From the NCBI GenBank assembly GCA_030523195.1, contig JAUNJC010000003.1, positions 1 through 51,394 of the forward strand: a stretch of DNA of 51,394 nucleotides, written 5' to 3'. This DNA is from Oscillospiraceae bacterium (GTDB lineage Bacteria; Bacillota; Clostridia; Oscillospirales; Ruminococcaceae). Shown here piece after piece: positions 1-7,481 of this stretch; within the stretch, counting starts at the first letter, position 1, and each line of letters begins with the position of its first letter. The notes below the pieces were generated by a model. That model had not been told where the DNA came from. It made no database searches and worked only from the letters and a program-made list of their open reading frames with translations. The translations under genes and the position numbers were made by a program.

Positions 1-180
1 TTGCGTTGGCTGTTCTGTCGAAACTGGACGAGAAGCTGCTGCCTGTTGAGTAGGTTTGTCTGTCGAAGTCGAACGAGAAGCCGCAGTCCGTTGTACTGGC
101 TGTTTTGTCGAAGTCGGACGAGAAGCTGTTGCCCGTTGTATTGGTTTTTCTGTTGAAGTTGGATGAGAAGCTACCGTTCG
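1..180 (-). repeat. 45-bp tandem repeat, four units
   Basis: Four contiguous units of exactly 45 bp, each beginning TTG on the plus strand and containing a GACGAGAAGC-like core. They lie in frame inside the edge gene and encode 15-residue linker repeats. The array may continue past the left edge. Confidence 0.85.
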
Positions 181-354
181 CTGTGCCGATTGTGTGTTCG
201 AGACATGACTGCGGTTTAGTTTTGTAGCTGGCTGCTGCACATTCGGACCGCCGCCTGGATATGTTGGACGGTTGCTATTCAAAATTGCAAAAATGTCATC
301 ATCTAAATCGGAAGCCGGTGCATGATTTTGTTTTGTTTCTTCTGCTTTTGCCAT
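1..354 (-). CDS. Repeat-containing protein, N-terminal part only (runs off the window)
   Basis: The reading frame is open from an ATG at 352-354 to the window edge (118 codons). An AGGAGGG-type ribosome site lies just upstream. The first 30 residues are acidic and polar, with DDDIFAILNSNRP as the only hydrophobic patch. There is no signal peptide. From about residue 59 the protein is four 15-residue repeats of the type ASRPTSTxQPxQRTA, encoded by four 45-bp direct repeats at 1-45, 46-90, 91-135 and 136-180. The repeats are rich in Ser, Thr, Pro, Gln and Arg, so this part is probably a disordered linker leading to a domain outside the window. I do not recognise the family and assign no function. 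The gene diverges from the GH74 gene on the other strand. Confidence 0.75.
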   Translation of the reverse strand, partial: MAKAEETKQNHAPASDLDDDIFAILNSNRPTYPGGGPNVQQPATKLNRSHVSNTQSAQRTVASHPTSTEKPIQRATASRPTSTKQPVQRTAASRSTSTDKPTQQAAASRPVSTEQPTQ

Positions 355-444
355 CCGTTTTCCCTCCTGTTATATGAAAACAGTGTGTTTCTTTCTTGTG
401 CCATAGGATATGAAATCCGTTGGAGTGATTATGGTATCCTATTT

Positions 445-473
445 ATTATAGCATATGGAGAGGACACTTGTCA
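445..473 (-). promoter_or_regulatory. Candidate sigma-A promoter for the edge gene
   Basis: A TATAAT -10 box (445-450, minus strand) with TGACAA 17 bases upstream (468-473). The -35 box is a weak match, so confidence is moderate. It would start a leader of about 85 nt. Confidence 0.45.
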
Positions 474-602
474 TTTGTTATTTTACACAAATTTCAACTG
501 TTGAAAATGGGTTATTTTCCGGTTTTTGTGCAACTTCTTTAAAATCAAAGGGAAGAAATGCAGCAAATTGCATAAAAATATGGGGAAGTTGCAGGATAGT
601 AG

Positions 603-631
603 TTGCTTTTTTCTATAAATTATGCTATACT
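603..631 (+). promoter_or_regulatory. Candidate promoter of the GH74 gene
   Basis: TTGCTT (603-608) and TATACT (626-631) are separated by 17 bases. This would give a leader of about 210 nt before the start codon at 848. Confidence 0.5.
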
Positions 632-847
632 AATGGGAGAAATGGATGGTAGCTATGCGATAGTTCCTTCTTGATGGATGTGCTTCTATGCATCTTTCAG
701 ATTTTTAGGAGCGGAAAGTTGAAATACAAGCCATTTGCGTTCTATGGGAATACAGATCTGATAACGGAAGAAGAAAGATAAAATATGGATTGTCCATAAA
801 AATAAACCAAACCATCATTGTTTCAAACAGAAAGAGAGGATTTTTAC

Positions 848-3592
848 ATGAAGAAAACCATGAAAAAAATTGTAGCTGCGGTTTCTGCTAGTGCAGTTTT
901 ATGCAGCAGCCTTGCTTTATCCAGTTTGCTGAGCGGTTCCAATCTGGCACTTGCAGCGTCAGAAAGCATTGCAGATCAAACAGAAGTCGGAACACTTGGC
1001 ATTGCTGGCGGCGGCTTTGTATCTGGTATTGTGACTGGAAAAAATGTGATGTATGCCCGTACAGACGTTGGCGGTGCGTACAAGTATAACTATGATACCG
1101 GAAACTGGGATCAGATTCTGGATGACCTGAATGATGCAGAACGTGGCTTTTTAAGCGTGGATGCTATGTGCATTGACCCGACAGATGATGATACCATTTA
1201 TATGCTCTGCGGCTGTGCGTATTTCAGTGATGCCAAGACAGAAATTTTCCGGTCTCGGGACGGCGGTAAAACATTCGACCGGATTGATGTCACGGACATG
1301 ATTCAGGTACACGGAAATGGTGCAGGCAGACAGTGTGGGGAAGCCATTGCCGTAGATCCGGACAACCCGAATATTATTTACTGCGGCGGCGATGTTACCG
1401 CTGGTGATTCTGCTTTGATTATGAGTAAAGACGGCGGCGACACTTGGGAATCGGTCAAGGGCTATGATGATCTGGGATTCTTTAAAGAATCCATCAAATG
1501 GCCGACTTGGACGGAACATATGACCCGTGCTTTAACCAGCAGCGAATACGCTTCGCAAAATGGCGTTGCTATTGTACAAATTTTAGACGGCAAGGTTTAT
1601 GTAGGTACAAGTATCACAGGTGAGGGCAACATTATGGTTGCCGATGTTGGTTCAGATGACTTTACCGTGTTGAGTGCGGATTTGCCCACCGAATATTATC
1701 CTTCCAGAATCAATGTGGATGCAGATGGCAATCTGTTGATTGCTTATGCCGGCAGCCTGACGTTTAGCGGCGGCGGTGCATTGTATCGGTACAATCCGAA
1801 GACCGGAGAAGCAACCGATATTACGCCGACAGCCCATGCTTATGGTGCAGTTTATAGTGACCCGAATGATGCCAATAAGCTGGTTGCCACCAGCTGTGAC
1901 TTCAGTTATTCACAGCTGTGGACAGAAAATGCGTGGGAAACCGATTCCGTTGTATATGGTTCCCAGTTCTTCCGTTCAACCGATGGCGGTGCAACTTGGG
2001 AGAGTATTACGCCCGGAAATACGAAGGGATGGGGACAGCCGTTACAGGCAGATTATTTGAAAGATGGCGGCAGACCTTGGATTCAAGGTTATGCAGTACA
2101 CTGGAGTGGTGCAATAGTACTTGATCCGAAGGATCCGGATCGCTTCTTAGTGACCTCTGGTAACGGCGTATTTGCCTGTGATAACACTTGGGATGAATTG
2201 CCAGTTGTTTATTTTGAGGCAGATGGTATTGAAGAAGTCGTTGCACTGGATATGATTAGCTCAAAAGGCAAAAATCCATATTCTGTTATTGGCGACTATG
2301 ATGGATTTGAACACATTGACAAAGTAAACTCCAATCGGTATTCCCCGACTATGAGTGATGCGACAAAGGATAGTGGTTCTGCCAGTGCGATTGCATATTG
2401 CCCACAGAACCCAGATGTTATGCTGCGTTGTTCAGAAAAATTTGGTGTTGGTTACTATACGTTAGATGGCGGAGAAAACTGGGTAAAGATGGATTGTCCG
2501 GTTGGCGGAAAGGCTGCTATCACACAATTGGAAGACGGCTCTTATCGTTTCTTGAAGAGCAGCGGTGAAAATTCTACTGCCGTTTCCTATTCAGATGACT
2601 ACGGTGCAACTTGGACATCCTGCACCGGCATTGCCTCTGCTTATGGTTCAAAGCCAACCTTTATGGCAGTAGAAGAAAGTGATCCGAGTATTGTGTATGC
2701 CTATGCAACTTATTATAATTCTTCTTGGTTCTATTCCAAGCCGGAAGCTGACATTACAGATGCCTGCTACAAGTTCTATGTGAGCCATGACTACGGTGCA
2801 ACCTTTACAGAAGAAACCGATATTGCAATGTATGATCAGTGCGACAGTGCTGGCAGAATTGCTGTTCTGGGCGATGGAGAACTGGCATTGGGTGCTGGTT
2901 GGTACGGTGCTTATCGGGTCAGCGATTATGGTAAGACAGTAGAGAAAATGGATGTTTCTTACTGCAAGACCATGGGTTATGGTGCACCGGAAAAAGAGGG
3001 CGACCTCAACACGCTGTATATGTACGGAAAACCGCAGGAAGATGACATGGAAGGTGTTTATCGTTCGACGGATGGCGGTGAAACTTGGGTTGCCATCAAT
3101 TTGCATCACCTTTATGGCGGTACAGGCAATGGTAACTTCCTGATTGGCGATATGAATGAGTTCGGTACAGTTTATATGTCTACGGTTGGCTGCGGTATTG
3201 TTTATATGCAGTCTGCTGGCGGAACAGATCCGAAACCGACCACGACCACTACGACTGCTACAACTACAGAAACTATTGAAACCACTACAACATTAAAAAC
3301 AACGACAGAAACAGGAGAGACTACAACTACTTCGAGTGGTGTCGTTACGACGACTACAGTTACAACAATAAATAATGACGATTTGATTGGTGACGTAAAC
3401 GTGGATGCCAAGGTTGACTTGACAGATGCAATCTGTATGAATAAGTATTTGGCTGGACAGACGGAACTGGGTGAACAGGCAATGCGAAATGCAAACTGTA
3501 ACCAGGCAGATGGTACGCCTACCGTTAATGAAGATGATGGTAATTCATTGATTAGCTATATAATTATGTTGATTTCAGAACTACCAGAATAA
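848..3592 (+). CDS. Secreted GH74 xyloglucanase with C-terminal dockerin
   Basis: A 914-residue secreted glycoside hydrolase of family GH74, which cleaves xyloglucan and related beta-1,4-glucans. The start at 848 follows an AGAGAGGA ribosome site and gives a signal peptide (residues 1-36, ending ALA). The YARTDVGGAY block near residue 71 and GDYDGF near 482 match in position the two catalytic Asp regions of GH74 enzymes. Seven Asp-box motifs (for example SRDGGKTF, SKDGGDTW, STDGGETW) mark the beta-propeller blades. A Thr-rich linker (about 797-842) leads to a dockerin (about 848-914), so the enzyme should dock on a cellulosome scaffoldin, none of which is encoded here. The dockerin differs from the other three in the window. 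Its first loop reads DVNVDAKVDLTD, and its second has Asn at the first ligand position (NCNQADG) and lacks the SVEDAV pattern. Its own promoter and terminator suggest a single-gene transcript. Confidence 0.93.
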   Translation: MKKTMKKIVAAVSASAVLCSSLALSSLLSGSNLALAASESIADQTEVGTLGIAGGGFVSGIVTGKNVMYARTDVGGAYKYNYDTGNWDQILDDLNDAERGFLSVDAMCIDPTDDDTIYMLCGCAYFSDAKTEIFRSRDGGKTFDRIDVTDMIQVHGNGAGRQCGEAIAVDPDNPNIIYCGGDVTAGDSALIMSKDGGDTWESVKGYDDLGFFKESIKWPTWTEHMTRALTSSEYASQNGVAIVQILDGKVYVGTSITGEGNIMVADVGSDDFTVLSADLPTEYYPSRINVDADGNLLIAYAGSLTFSGGGALYRYNPKTGEATDITPTAHAYGAVYSDPNDANKLVATSCDFSYSQLWTENAWETDSVVYGSQFFRSTDGGATWESITPGNTKGWGQPLQADYLKDGGRPWIQGYAVHWSGAIVLDPKDPDRFLVTSGNGVFACDNTWDELPVVYFEADGIEEVVALDMISSKGKNPYSVIGDYDGFEHIDKVNSNRYSPTMSDATKDSGSASAIAYCPQNPDVMLRCSEKFGVGYYTLDGGENWVKMDCPVGGKAAITQLEDGSYRFLKSSGENSTAVSYSDDYGATWTSCTGIASAYGSKPTFMAVEESDPSIVYAYATYYNSSWFYSKPEADITDACYKFYVSHDYGATFTEETDIAMYDQCDSAGRIAVLGDGELALGAGWYGAYRVSDYGKTVEKMDVSYCKTMGYGAPEKEGDLNTLYMYGKPQEDDMEGVYRSTDGGETWVAINLHHLYGGTGNGNFLIGDMNEFGTVYMSTVGCGIVYMQSAGGTDPKPTTTTTTATTTETIETTTTLKTTTETGETTTTSSGVVTTTTVTTINNDDLIGDVNVDAKVDLTDAICMNKYLAGQTELGEQAMRNANCNQADGTPTVNEDDGNSLISYIIMLISELPE

Positions 3593-3637
3593 GTAGTTTT
3601 GGAATGGATGCAATACACTTGCAATGGAAGTAATGAG

Positions 3638-3673
3638 AGGTGGACATGCCAAATGGTGTGTCCACCTTTGTTT
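3638..3673 (+). terminator. Terminator after the GH74 gene
   Basis: Inverted repeat AGGTGGACA...TGTCCACCT around an AT-containing loop, followed by TTTGTTTC, 46 bases after the stop codon. Confidence 0.7.
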
Positions 3674-3760
3674 CTGCTGTGACAGTAGAAACAAGATAAG
3701 TTGAATCATGTTTTTGTTCTGCATCAAATCGCCAAATCCTGTATTTTCACACAGTTTTCA

Positions 3761-3789
3761 TTGACAGAACGATATAGGAATGCTATAAT
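3761..3789 (+). promoter_or_regulatory. Sigma-A promoter of the sortase operon
   Basis: Consensus TTGACA (3761-3766), 17-base spacer, consensus TATAAT (3784-3789). It lies about 95 bases upstream of the first gene of the sortase operon. Confidence 0.85.
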
Positions 3790-3882
3790 GTTGTTGTCTT
3801 ATCCAAACCGTAAGGCGAAATTCGTGACAGAAAAAGAAGATACAATAGAAAATTAGGTTATCATGATCAGGAGGGAACATTG

Positions 3883-4698
3883 ATGAAAAAAACATGGAGA
3901 AAGGTTTGTGCAATTCTTTGCAGCGTTGCCTTGCTGGGAGCAGGTGCAACGGTGCCAGTTTCTGCTGCTACGGTGGATGATGTCATTGCGGCAGCGTATG
4001 CAGTCGGCATTCCATCACAGTACATTCAGGAGGGCATCGCCATGTATGGTGGTGGGAATTACACTTCGGAACAGTGTGATCAGGCAGTGGCTTCTATCTA
4101 TTCCTATCAAGGCAGAGTGGATGATTTGCTGTATGATTATTTTGGTGTGGAGAAACCATCTTCTGGCGGCGGCAATTCTGCTACTACGCCGTCCGGTTCA
4201 AACAATGGTTCCGGTGCGGATCAGCCGGCAGTTACGACGAAAGCACCGCAGAATGCCGGAGATCAAACGATTACTACAACAAAGAACTTTGTAGATATGA
4301 CATTGGATGAAAAAATTGATTATGTCAATCAATTGCCAGCAGAAGAACGCAGCGAATATCTCTCGAATTTGACAACGGAAGAGCGAAATAGTTTCATTAA
4401 GCAGCTGCCATTGGATGATAAGGCAAATGTGCTGAATGAATTTTTAGGAGTAGGCGATTCCTTGGGTTTGCATTTTACAGTAGATGAAATGACCAATGAT
4501 ACCGTGGTCGTGAGTGCAAGAGATAAAAACGGTAAACTGATTGATGTTTCTGCGATGGGGATCACGGTGGAAGAAACCGGGAAATCCTATACGCTGCCAA
4601 TTGCCATTGCAGCACTGTTGGCAGGCTGCGGTGTGAGTGGGATGGCGGCACTCATCTTTTTTGCTGGCAGAAAAAAACGGAATGAGGATGAAGCATGA
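3883..4698 (+). CDS. Secreted, C-terminally membrane-anchored protein of a sortase operon
   Basis: A 271-residue exported protein of unknown family. ATG 3883 sits 7 bases after AGGAGGG; a TTG directly before it is less likely to be used. Residues 1-29 form a signal peptide (VSA cleavage). A small helical region follows, then a Gly/Ser/Thr-rich linker (about 85-130) and a second region with three near-repeated short helices (DEKIDYVNQLP, EERSEYLSNLT, EERNSFIKQLP). The C-terminus has a hydrophobic segment (about 236-260) and a KKRNEDEA tail, the layout of a sortase substrate. No LPXTG pentapeptide is present; the nearest candidates are VEETG and YTLPIA just before the segment. The stop codon overlaps the sortase start (ATGA), so the two are translationally coupled. 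It is either a sortase substrate with an unusual signal or a membrane partner of the sortase; the sequence does not decide. Confidence 0.8.
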   Translation: MKKTWRKVCAILCSVALLGAGATVPVSAATVDDVIAAAYAVGIPSQYIQEGIAMYGGGNYTSEQCDQAVASIYSYQGRVDDLLYDYFGVEKPSSGGGNSATTPSGSNNGSGADQPAVTTKAPQNAGDQTITTTKNFVDMTLDEKIDYVNQLPAEERSEYLSNLTTEERNSFIKQLPLDDKANVLNEFLGVGDSLGLHFTVDEMTNDTVVVSARDKNGKLIDVSAMGITVEETGKSYTLPIAIAALLAGCGVSGMAALIFFAGRKKRNEDEA

Positions 4699-5396
4699 AG
4701 AAAAAATCGGTAGAAAAAGAGTCTCCAGCGGCTTTGCCGCTGGCAATGCCTTTGATATTGCCATTGGTGACATTGCTGCTTTGTGCGGCAATTATTTTAG
4801 TCTGTGGGATTCGTCCATATGAAAAGTTACATACTTATTTGCAGATTGCCTTTATGGATGACCTGAAACAGACACCGTCTAGTGGTGCAGATGGTCTGGA
4901 AATTGTTCAGAATGACATCACAACAAATTATAGCGGAAAAGTTTCTCAGGCTGGGGAGCCAGTCTATTCGGCATTTGGCGAACAGTATGGGGTACTATCC
5001 TGTGAAGCCATTGACCTTTATGTACCAGTGTATTGGGGGACAACAGACGAATTGCTGGAGCTGGGAGCATGTCAGACAACCGCATCTTCCATTGCCGGTG
5101 CAGGTGGAAATGTTGTGATTAGTGCTCATGTCAATACCTTTTTTAATCGGCTGGATGAACTGCAAACAGGAGATACTTTGATCTTGTATACCAGCTATGG
5201 ACGGTTTACCTATGCTGTGCAAAAAAACATTCGGTTTGAAAATACTGATAAGCAGTATATTCTGCCAACAGATACAGAGCAGCTGACACTTTATACCTGT
5301 GAAATGCAGGTATTTGGGTCTTCCAGCACTCGGATTGGTGTGGTTTGTGATTGTATCAATGCAGAGTTTTATGTCAATGAGGAGGCAGCACAATGA
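4695..5396 (+). CDS. Sortase family transpeptidase
   Basis: A 233-residue membrane-anchored sortase. An N-terminal transmembrane segment (about 14-40) is followed by an extracellular catalytic domain. The expected triad is visible: His145 in SAHVNTFFNRLDEL, with the family's HxxxFxxLxxLxxGD spacing continuing into QTGDTL; Cys202 in TLYTCEMQ; and Arg213 in SSTRIGVV. Sortases cut a C-terminal sorting signal at this Cys and join the protein to cell wall or pilin acceptors. The gene overlaps its neighbours by 4 bases at both ends, so all three are one operon. The single N-terminal anchor and short TLYTC motif suggest a class C/D-like enzyme, but class cannot be fixed by eye. The upstream gene is its most likely dedicated client, though that protein lacks a standard LPXTG. 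Confidence 0.9.
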   Translation: MKKKSVEKESPAALPLAMPLILPLVTLLLCAAIILVCGIRPYEKLHTYLQIAFMDDLKQTPSSGADGLEIVQNDITTNYSGKVSQAGEPVYSAFGEQYGVLSCEAIDLYVPVYWGTTDELLELGACQTTASSIAGAGGNVVISAHVNTFFNRLDELQTGDTLILYTSYGRFTYAVQKNIRFENTDKQYILPTDTEQLTLYTCEMQVFGSSSTRIGVVCDCINAEFYVNEEAAQ

Positions 5397-6262
5397 CAGA
5401 TGGATTTGGAAGACGTTTATTGCTGCGGGTGCTGTTGACTATTTTATTGACGTTTACGGTATTGGGGACGCTGATGAGCGGTTATGCAGGATACTTGCTT
5501 TCCTCCCCACAGGTTTGTATCACGCAGCTAGAGAAGCAGAATGTGGCGGAAAAGGTACATGACAGTGTAGAAAGTTATTTTACATCCCAATATCAAACCA
5601 CAGCGATTCCGCCGGAAACCTATTTGGCTGTGGTGACAGAGGACTGGATTGCAGACCGATTGGAAGAACAGGTGACAGCAAAATACGAGATTTTGAATGG
5701 CAGTAAGCTTGCCTATGAGATGGATATGACAGATTTGGAGACCGCTTTGACGCAGTTCTTTTCCGATTATGCGGAAGAAATCAACTATCCAAAGGATACG
5801 GTTTATGAAGAAAAATTGCAGGAAACCATTGAGAAGGCAAGGACGGAACTGACCTCACAGCTGGATGTTTATCATTTTACTACAATGCAGAATGCGAATA
5901 TTTTCAATAAACTCATCGGCAAGCAGATTTATTTATGGTTGCTGTGCAGTTGCTGTGGTATTTTGAGTTTGCTGTTGCTTGTAATTTTGGTGCTGTTGGA
6001 GCGAAAGGGAGAATGGGGGAAACTCTATTTTCCGGGCTGTGCGCTGTTGATGAATGGTATCTTTTTGACGGTGCCGACGGCATGGATATTGGCGACTTCT
6101 TATTTTAGTGGTTTGGCGATTAAAGTACCTGCGGTCTATGCAGCGTTAACAGGCGTGTTATATCATTGTACTCGTGTGGGATTGATAGCAGGGATTGTGC
6201 TGTTGGTATTTGGACTGACGGCTGTGCTGGGCAGTACGATTGTGAAGAGACGAGCACGGTAA
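5393..6262 (+). CDS. Polytopic membrane protein of the sortase operon
   Basis: A 289-residue integral membrane protein with no family I recognise. Transmembrane segment 1 (about 10-32) is followed by a polar, probably extracytoplasmic helical region (about 35-175) rich in Glu, Lys and Thr. Four more hydrophobic segments come near 182-203, 213-234, 238-258 and 263-283, and the protein ends in a basic tail (KRRAR). The start overlaps the sortase stop by 4 bases. The constant pairing with the sortase and its partner suggests a role in the same cell-surface assembly, for example as a membrane scaffold, but this is inference from position only. No terminator was seen directly after it; the next feature is the promoter of the cysteine operon 100 bases on. 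Confidence 0.8.
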   Translation: MTDGFGRRLLLRVLLTILLTFTVLGTLMSGYAGYLLSSPQVCITQLEKQNVAEKVHDSVESYFTSQYQTTAIPPETYLAVVTEDWIADRLEEQVTAKYEILNGSKLAYEMDMTDLETALTQFFSDYAEEINYPKDTVYEEKLQETIEKARTELTSQLDVYHFTTMQNANIFNKLIGKQIYLWLLCSCCGILSLLLLVILVLLERKGEWGKLYFPGCALLMNGIFLTVPTAWILATSYFSGLAIKVPAVYAALTGVLYHCTRVGLIAGIVLLVFGLTAVLGSTIVKRRAR

Positions 6263-6364
6263 ATCCATTCAGATGCATTTTGTGCGGTATCTAGGAATGG
6301 TTTCTTTATCAAACGGTTTGCACGTTGCTATCAATGGTGTTTCGCAGAAATTTCAAAAACAGTA

Positions 6365-6393
6365 TTGACAAATGCAGAAAATTTGCATATAAT
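6365..6393 (+). promoter_or_regulatory. Sigma-A promoter of the T-box/cysE/cysS operon
   Basis: Consensus TTGACA (6365-6370) and TATAAT (6388-6393) with a 17-base spacer. The start point should lie near 6400, just before the T-box leader. Confidence 0.9.
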
Positions 6394-6424
6394 AAAAAAG
6401 AATGCAGATGTTTCCATCTGTAAT

Positions 6425-6680
6425 ATAAGAGCGAAAAACGCAGCAGTAAGAGTAACAGCTATTTGTGATTGCAGAGAGTGCCGGGGTGGTGTGACGGCAT
6501 ATCCAATCGCTGCGAAGTGCCACTGTTAGTTGATGCGGGGAACGGTAAGTTTTTTCTTACACAGTATCCAATTCCGTCTGCCCTCGTTACGGGTTTATGA
6601 GTGAAAAATCAGAGTGGAACCGTGGTGCTTCCTGACCACCTCTGCATGGATACCATTGGTATCCAGCAGAGGTTTTTTTG
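6425..6680 (+). promoter_or_regulatory. T-box leader, probably tRNA-Cys responsive
   Basis: The conserved T-box sequence is present as AGAGTGGAACCGTGG (6611-6625), followed at once by an intrinsic terminator. A Stem I base is visible: TAACAG near 6450 pairs with CTGTTA at 6523-6528. The region between them contains AGAGAG and GAAGTGCCAC, typical of Stem I. A TGC Cys codon at 6518-6520 is the likeliest specifier; TGC at 6511-6513 is an alternative. The genes downstream (cysE, cysS) make and use cysteine, which fits. Uncharged tRNA would stabilise the antiterminator and allow read-through. Confidence 0.88.
6639..6679 (+). terminator. T-box controlled terminator
   Basis: A long hairpin with arms CCTCTGC and GGATACC pairing with GGTATCC and GCAGAGG, followed by seven T residues (6673-6679). 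It competes with the T-box antiterminator. Confidence 0.9.
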
Positions 6681-6715
6681 TATCTTGATTTTGAAACTGA
6701 AAGGAAGGGGTTGCC

Positions 6716-7363
6716 TTGTTCCGAACATTAAAAGAAGATATTGCCATTGTAAAACAAAAAGATCCAGCTGCTCGCAGTACACTGGAAATTTTGCTGACGT
6801 ATTCTGGGTTGAAAGCGGTGCGAAGTTACCGAAAAGCCCATTGGTTCTATGAGCATGGGTTCTTTACGATTGCCCGTATTATTTCTCAGCGGGCGAGACA
6901 TCGCACAGGCATTGAGATTCATCCGGGTGCGAAAATTGGAAAAGGATTGTTCATCGACCATGGGATGGGCGTTGTGATCGGAGAAACGACTGAAATCGGT
7001 GAAAATTGTTTGCTGTATCAGGGGGTTACGCTCGGTGGTACAGGGAAAGATAAGGGAAAACGTCATCCGACACTTGGTGATAATGTCATGGTGGGAGCAG
7101 GTGCAAAGGTGCTTGGCCCGATTACCATTGGCAGCAATGTGAAAATTGCCGCCAATGCGGTGGTATTGAAGCCCATACCGGATGACTGTACCGCAGTTGG
7201 TGTTCCGGCAAGAGTCGCACGCTGTGCTGGGAAAAAAGTCATTGAAGAACTGGATCAGGTACACTGTCCAGATTTGAATTTGCAGGATATTAACGCCTTG
7301 AAAAGTTGCGTGACGGCTTTACAGCAGGAAATTTCTGCGTTAGAGGAACATGAAGCAAAATAA
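6716..7363 (+). CDS. cysE: Serine O-acetyltransferase
   Basis: A 215-residue enzyme that acetylates serine from acetyl-CoA, the first step of cysteine synthesis. The start is a TTG at 6716, 5 bases after AAGGAAGGGG; the next Met codons lie inside the conserved domain. An N-terminal helical part (1-60) precedes the left-handed beta-helix of hexapeptide repeats (about 65-165; [51 protein letters not shown]). [10 protein letters not shown] carries the active-site His and Asp region. The length fits the short EpsC/CysE type of Gram-positive bacteria, without the long N-terminus of the E. coli enzyme. It is the first gene after the T-box and is followed by cysS, the same pairing as the cysES operon in Bacillus. 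Confidence 0.95.
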   Translation: MFRTLKEDIAIVKQKDPAARSTLEILLTYSGLKAVRSYRKAHWFYEHGFFTIARIISQRARHRTGIEIHPGAKIGKGLFIDHGMGVVIGETTEIGENCLLYQGVTLGGTGKDKGKRHPTLGDNVMVGAGAKVLGPITIGSNVKIAANAVVLKPIPDDCTAVGVPARVARCAGKKVIEELDQVHCPDLNLQDINALKSCVTALQQEISALEEHEAK

Positions 7364-7367
7364 AATC

Positions 7368-7406
7368 ATAGGCAATCCTGTACAATCTTTGTTTGGGATT
7401 GCCTAT
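7368..7406 (+). other. cysE-cysS intergenic hairpin
   Basis: ATAGGCAATCC (7368-7378) and GGATTGCCTAT (7396-7406) form an 11-bp stem with a 17-base loop. No T run follows, so it is more likely an attenuating, processing or stabilising hairpin than a full terminator. It would separate cysE and cysS on the shared transcript. Confidence 0.6.
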
Positions 7407-7481
7407 AGTGTGGAGGAATCTTGTGTGCTTGTTTCAGACAGGTACAACCAAATAGACAGATAGAAAGGAATGCAAAACCAT

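Larger units (their letters stand above)
360..847. other. Divergent intergenic region before the GH74 gene
   Basis: About 490 bases lie between the minus-strand edge gene and the GH74 gene. They hold a candidate promoter for each direction. The rest is AT-rich with no convincing gene. If the plus promoter at 603-631 is used, the GH74 message has a leader of about 210 nt. I saw no recognisable riboswitch core in it. Confidence 0.6.

Noticed and set aside
1..180. Regular repeats resembling a CRISPR array
   Set aside because: The units are contiguous without spacers and keep an open reading frame with a ribosome site and start codon.
638..847. Riboswitch in the long GH74 leader
   Set aside because: I looked for cyclic-di-GMP and other common riboswitch cores and found none I could support.
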